From an uncultured Clostridia bacterium (GTDB lineage: Bacteria; Bacillota; Clostridia; Oscillospirales; Ruminococcaceae), in assembly GCA_947629275.1 (NCBI GenBank), contig CANRDG010000080.1, positions 1-8,478 on the forward strand: a stretch of 8,478 bases of DNA, written 5' to 3'. Under the pieces are notes generated by a model that was not told the origin of the DNA, made no database searches, and saw only the letters and a program-made list of their open reading frames with translations. Both the position numbers and the translations under genes were made by a program. Shown in pieces: positions 5,752-8,478 of this stretch (positions within the stretch are counted from its first letter, which is position 1; each line of letters starts with the position of its first letter).

Positions 5752-6902
5752 TATAAAACTCTTACGCCCACAACGCCGTCGATAGCCTTAATAGCCTCAA
5801 CGTCAACGCTGCCGGCAACGTCAAGCATGGTGTACGACCAGTCTTTCTTTGACTTGTTCACCATGTTCTCGATGTTTGCGCCCTTTTCTGCAACAGTTCC
5901 TGTTATCTGCGTGAGCAGCGCGGGAATATTCTTGTGCAGCACGCATACAAGGTGATCGCCCGTCTTTGCAAGCTCTGCGTTCGGGAAGTTTACAGAATTC
6001 TTTATAGTGCCCTTCTCAATGTAGTCAATAAGCTCGTGAGCCGCCATAACAGCGCAGTTGTCTTCCGATTCGGGAGTAGAAGCGCCCAGGTGCGGCAGAA
6101 CTATAACGCCGTCAACACCGAGAACAACATCATCTGCAAAGTCTGTAACATACTTAGCTACCTTGCCGTCTGCAATAGCCTTTACTACCGCTTCGCTGTT
6201 CACCAGTTCGCCTCTTGCAAGGTTTATTATGCGAACGCCGTCTTTCATAGTCGCTATCTGCGCTTCATCTATCATGTTCTTGCCCTCGGGGGTGTAAGGA
6301 ACGTGCAGCGTGATGTAATCGCTGTTTTTGTAGATGTCATTTATATCGGCAACTACCTTGACCTGCGGTTTGAGATTAAGAGCCGCATTTACAGAAAGAT
6401 ACGGGTCGTAGCCTATAACGTCCATGCCAAGCGAGATAGCCGCGTTAGCTATCTTTCCGCCTATTGCGCCCAGACCTATAACACCGAGCGTTTTGCCCAT
6501 TATCTCGGGGCCTGCATACTTAGCCTTGCCGCCCTCAACTGTCTTGGGAGCGTCGGGAGTGCCTTTGAGTGAAGCAGCCCACGCGGCGGCCTCCGTAATC
6601 TTTCTTGAAGAAAGCAGCAGAGCGCATATCGCGAGTTCTTTAACTGCGTTTGAGTTAGCGCCGGGGGTGTTGAATACAACTATGCCCTCTTCTGCGCATC
6701 TGTCAACGGGTATGTTGTTTACGCCTGCGCCTGCTCTTGCAATAGCGAGCAGTTCGTTGCCAAACTCCATTTCATGCATTTTTGCAGAGCGTACCATTAT
6801 AGCGGTAGGGTTCTCTATAGAATCTCCTACAGCGTAAGCAGCCCTGTCGAAAATATCTGTGCCGCAAGCGGCTATTTTGTTAAGAGTAAGAATATTGTAC
6901 AT
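5751..6902 (-). CDS. serA: D-3-phosphoglycerate dehydrogenase with C-terminal ACT domain
   Basis: SerA oxidises 3-phosphoglycerate to 3-phosphohydroxypyruvate, the entry step of serine synthesis. The 383-residue protein has a substrate domain (about 1-100 and 275-310) with RAGAGVNNIP (56-65), a Rossmann domain with GLGAIG (143-148) and D166 in GYDPY, which indicates NAD specificity, and an ACT domain (about 315-383: HKNIPALLTQI, GANIENM) that normally binds serine for feedback control. It lacks the extra intervening domain of the long, over 500-residue forms. Catalytic R230 (NLARGELV) and H271 (LPHLGAS) are present. The usual glutamate between them is not: the segment reads TDFADDVVLG (253-262), with D257 and D258 the nearest acids. 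CCTCTTT on the + strand (6911-6917) is its AAAGAGG ribosome-binding site, 8 nt before the ATG. It starts 31 nt after serC. Confidence 0.93.
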   Translation of the reverse strand: MYNILTLNKIAACGTDIFDRAAYAVGDSIENPTAIMVRSAKMHEMEFGNELLAIARAGAGVNNIPVDRCAEEGIVVFNTPGANSNAVKELAICALLLSSRKITEAAAWAASLKGTPDAPKTVEGGKAKYAGPEIMGKTLGVIGLGAIGGKIANAAISLGMDVIGYDPYLSVNAALNLKPQVKVVADINDIYKNSDYITLHVPYTPEGKNMIDEAQIATMKDGVRIINLARGELVNSEAVVKAIADGKVAKYVTDFADDVVLGVDGVIVLPHLGASTPESEDNCAVMAAHELIDYIEKGTIKNSVNFPNAELAKTGDHLVCVLHKNIPALLTQITGTVAEKGANIENMVNKSKKDWSYTMLDVAGSVDVEAIKAIDGVVGVRVL

Positions 6903-6933
6903 TTATATGACCTCTTTCATAATTTCAGAAAAT

Positions 6934-8016
6934 TCAGGCGTTTTCTGCCTCAAACTTCTTCATGAATTCAACAAGCTTCTCTACGCCCTCGATAGGCATA
7001 GCGTTGTATATCGAAGCTCTCATGCCGCCAACGGTTCTGTGACCTTTAAGATTCTCAAAACCAGCCGCCTTAGCCTCTGCAACGAACTTCTTGTCAAGCT
7101 CCTCATCACCGGTAACGAACGGAACGTTCATAAGGCTTCTGTCTTTCTTTTCAACAGTACCCTTGAACAGCTTGCTCTGGTCGAGGAAGTCATAAAGTAT
7201 CTTAGCCTTCTTCTCGTTGTGAGCCTTCATAGCTTCCAGACCGCCCATTTTCTTTATCCACTTGAATACCTTGCCGCAGATATATATGCCGTAGCAAGGA
7301 GGCGTGTTGTAAAGAGAATCGTTGTCAGCCTGAGTCTTCCACTTGAGCATGGTAGGCACTGTGGCAGGAATATCGTCTCTGATAAGGTCTTCTCTGATTA
7401 TAGCGATAACAACGCCGGCGGGTCCTACGTTCTTCTGTACGCCGCCGTATATAACGCCGTACTTGGTAACGTCAACAGGCTCGGACAGGAAACAGGAAGA
7501 TACGTCCGCTACAAGGTCTTTGCCCTTGGTGTTCGGCAGCTGCCAGAACTTTGTGCCGTAGATAGTGTTGTTTTCACAGATGTAAACATAGTCAGCGTCC
7601 TCGGGAATGTCGAGATCCGAGCAGTCAGGTATGTAAGAGAAAGTCTTGTCAGCCGAAGAAGCTACCGCAACAGCCTCGCCGTACTTCTGAGCTTCCTGAT
7701 AAGCTTTCTTAGCCCACTGACCTGTGATTATGTACGCTGCCTTGCCGTTCTTCATAAGGTTCATAGGTATCGCAGCAAACTGCTGTGATGCACCGCCCTG
7801 CAAGAAAAGCACCTTGTAGTTGTCGGGAATGTTCATAAGCTCTCTGATATCCGCCTCGGCGTCCTTGATTATCTTGTCAAACGCCTTTGAACGGTGGCTC
7901 ATCTCCATTACCGACATACCCGTTCCCTGATAGTCGAGCATTTCCTCTGCTGCTTCTTTCAGAACTTCTTCGGGAAGCACCGCAGGACCTGCGCTGAAAT
8001 TATAAACTCTGCCCAT
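6934..8016 (-). CDS. serC: Phosphoserine aminotransferase
   Basis: SerC transfers the amino group from glutamate to 3-phosphohydroxypyruvate to make O-phosphoserine, using pyridoxal phosphate; the same enzyme can also serve pyridoxine synthesis in some bacteria. The 360-residue length is normal. Visible motifs are the N-terminal YNFSAGPAVLP (5-15), MSHRSKAF (39-46), the cofactor phosphate loop GGASQQF (74-80), D171 in ADVSS, the PLP-binding K195 in GGVQKNVGPAG, and the C-terminal GHRTVGGMRASIYNA (325-339) with the substrate-binding arginines. GGAGG (read from 8029-8025) lies 8 nt before the ATG. It is the first gene of a serC-serA-membrane protein operon, so the two enzymes that make and use phosphohydroxypyruvate are expressed together. 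serB, for the last step, is not in the window. Confidence 0.97.
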   Translation of the reverse strand: MGRVYNFSAGPAVLPEEVLKEAAEEMLDYQGTGMSVMEMSHRSKAFDKIIKDAEADIRELMNIPDNYKVLFLQGGASQQFAAIPMNLMKNGKAAYIITGQWAKKAYQEAQKYGEAVAVASSADKTFSYIPDCSDLDIPEDADYVYICENNTIYGTKFWQLPNTKGKDLVADVSSCFLSEPVDVTKYGVIYGGVQKNVGPAGVVIAIIREDLIRDDIPATVPTMLKWKTQADNDSLYNTPPCYGIYICGKVFKWIKKMGGLEAMKAHNEKKAKILYDFLDQSKLFKGTVEKKDRSLMNVPFVTGDEELDKKFVAEAKAAGFENLKGHRTVGGMRASIYNAMPIEGVEKLVEFMKKFEAENA

Positions 8017-8076
8017 AATTGATTCCTCCGAATTAAAAAATTTTTGTCGTAAATAATTACAATAAAATACTCTATT

Positions 8077-8105
8077 ATTATACCCCTTTCCGCCTGAAAA
8101 GTCAA
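8077..8105 (-). promoter_or_regulatory. SigA-type promoter of the serC-serA operon
   Basis: On the - strand, TTGACT (8105-8100) and TATAAT (8082-8077) are separated by 17 bp. Transcription would start near 8070, leaving a leader of about 54 nt that is AT-rich and shows no T-box or riboswitch. Confidence 0.8.
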
Positions 8106-8216
8106 GAGCGCGCGGCTACTTTTTCAGCATACTTTGAAACCGTTTGCATAATGACTAAATTTAAGTTTGATAATTTGTGAAAACAGCCAAAATAAACTGC
8201 TTTTCCAAAGTTTTTA

Positions 8217-8245
8217 TAGACAAAATCATTTTTATGAAGTATAAT
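8217..8245 (+). promoter_or_regulatory. SigA-type promoter of the aquaporin gene
   Basis: TAGACA (8217-8222) and TATAAT (8240-8245) are separated by 17 bp. The start point would be near 8252, about 30 nt before the ATG. Together with the serC promoter it forms a divergent pair, with about 110 bp between the two -35 boxes; that gap shows no clear operator palindrome. Confidence 0.75.
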
Positions 8246-8281
8246 TTGAATATGAAAATAATTAAAGGAGGCTGACAAGCC

Positions 8282-8478
8282 ATGAATTCAACTCTGAAAA
8301 AAGGCGTTTGCGAGGCCATAGGCACCTGTGTGCTCGTGCTTTTCGGCTGCGGCACCGCGGTATTTTCCGGCGGCAACCTTGTAGCAACAGCTCTCGCATT
8401 TGGTCTATCCATCGTAACAATGGCATACACTATCGGAAAGGTATCAGGCTGCCATGTAAACCCTGCCGTATCGCTCTC
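8282..8478 (+). CDS. aqpZ: Aquaporin / MIP-family channel, N-terminal part (cut by window edge)
   Basis: The first 65 codons of a major intrinsic protein are present. The first membrane helix (about 8-28) contains the family signature E11 in CEAIGTCVLVLFGCGTAV, the second helix (about 34-52) reads ALAFGLSIVTMAYTIG, and the first pore motif NPA is at residues 60-62 in SGCHVNPAVSL. The spacing and wording are close to bacterial AqpZ water channels; a glycerol facilitator usually has a longer stretch here, but the selectivity-filter residues that would settle this lie beyond the edge. AAAGGAGG (8264-8271) lies 10 nt before the ATG at 8282, and the gene has its own promoter. It is not likely to be functionally tied to the serine operon. 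Confidence 0.9.
   Translation, partial: MNSTLKKGVCEAIGTCVLVLFGCGTAVFSGGNLVATALAFGLSIVTMAYTIGKVSGCHVNPAVSL

Noticed and set aside
5934..6572. 212-codon open frame on the + strand opposite serA
   Set aside because: Antisense shadow of serA, without start signals or recognisable motifs.
6859..7788. 309-codon open frame on the + strand opposite serC
   Set aside because: It lies entirely antisense to a gene with every family motif, has no ribosome-binding site and shows no recognisable domain. Long antisense frames are common opposite codon-biased genes.
1..8478. CRISPR array, tRNA or rRNA genes, insertion sequence
   Set aside because: Reading both strands by eye I saw no regularly spaced direct repeats, no cloverleaf or rRNA-like stretch, and no transposase.

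Overview
The window looks like a chromosomal segment from a low-to-mid-GC Gram-positive anaerobe of the class Clostridia, most likely a Ruminococcus-type member of the Oscillospiraceae. This is an inference from the strong GGAGG ribosome-binding sites, consensus SigA-type promoters (TTGNNN-17-TATAAT), the short proB and serA architectures, and an intergenic palindrome cluster of a style I associate with that group. No sequence search was possible.

Left part, + strand. The first 110 bases hold two hairpins; the second is a convincing intrinsic terminator, presumably for a gene off the left edge. A solo tyrosine recombinase with its own promoter follows (195-998). A second strong promoter (1037-1065) then starts what looks like one five-gene operon: a small three-helix membrane protein with a charged coiled tail (TTG start), a D-2-hydroxyacid dehydrogenase of the hydroxypyruvate/glycerate type, a small P-loop kinase of the AAA_33 type, then proB and proA. 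Gaps are 5, 11, 19 and 14 nt, and a terminator hairpin lies just past proA (5141-5174). ProB and ProA carry out the first two steps of proline synthesis from glutamate. The three genes ahead of them have no obvious proline role.

Middle, 5119-5433. No credible gene is present. The stretch holds the proBA terminator, then a tight cluster of perfect inverted repeats, including a 31-bp palindrome. It lies between two convergent transcription units and may be a dispersed intergenic repeat element.

Right part. On the - strand a consensus promoter (8105-8077) drives serC (phosphoserine aminotransferase), then serA (3-phosphoglycerate dehydrogenase with a C-terminal ACT domain), then a 105-residue membrane protein whose start codon overlaps the serA stop (TAATG). 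SerA and SerC perform consecutive steps of serine synthesis; serB is not in the window. Diverging from serC, a second consensus promoter drives an aquaporin of the AqpZ type that is cut by the right edge.

Most of the window is amino-acid housekeeping. The parts that merit a second look are the recombinase and its flanking hairpins, the palindrome cluster, the two uncharacterised membrane proteins attached to amino-acid operons, and the apparent loss of the usual catalytic glutamate in SerA. I did not find evidence for a clearly new multi-gene system.
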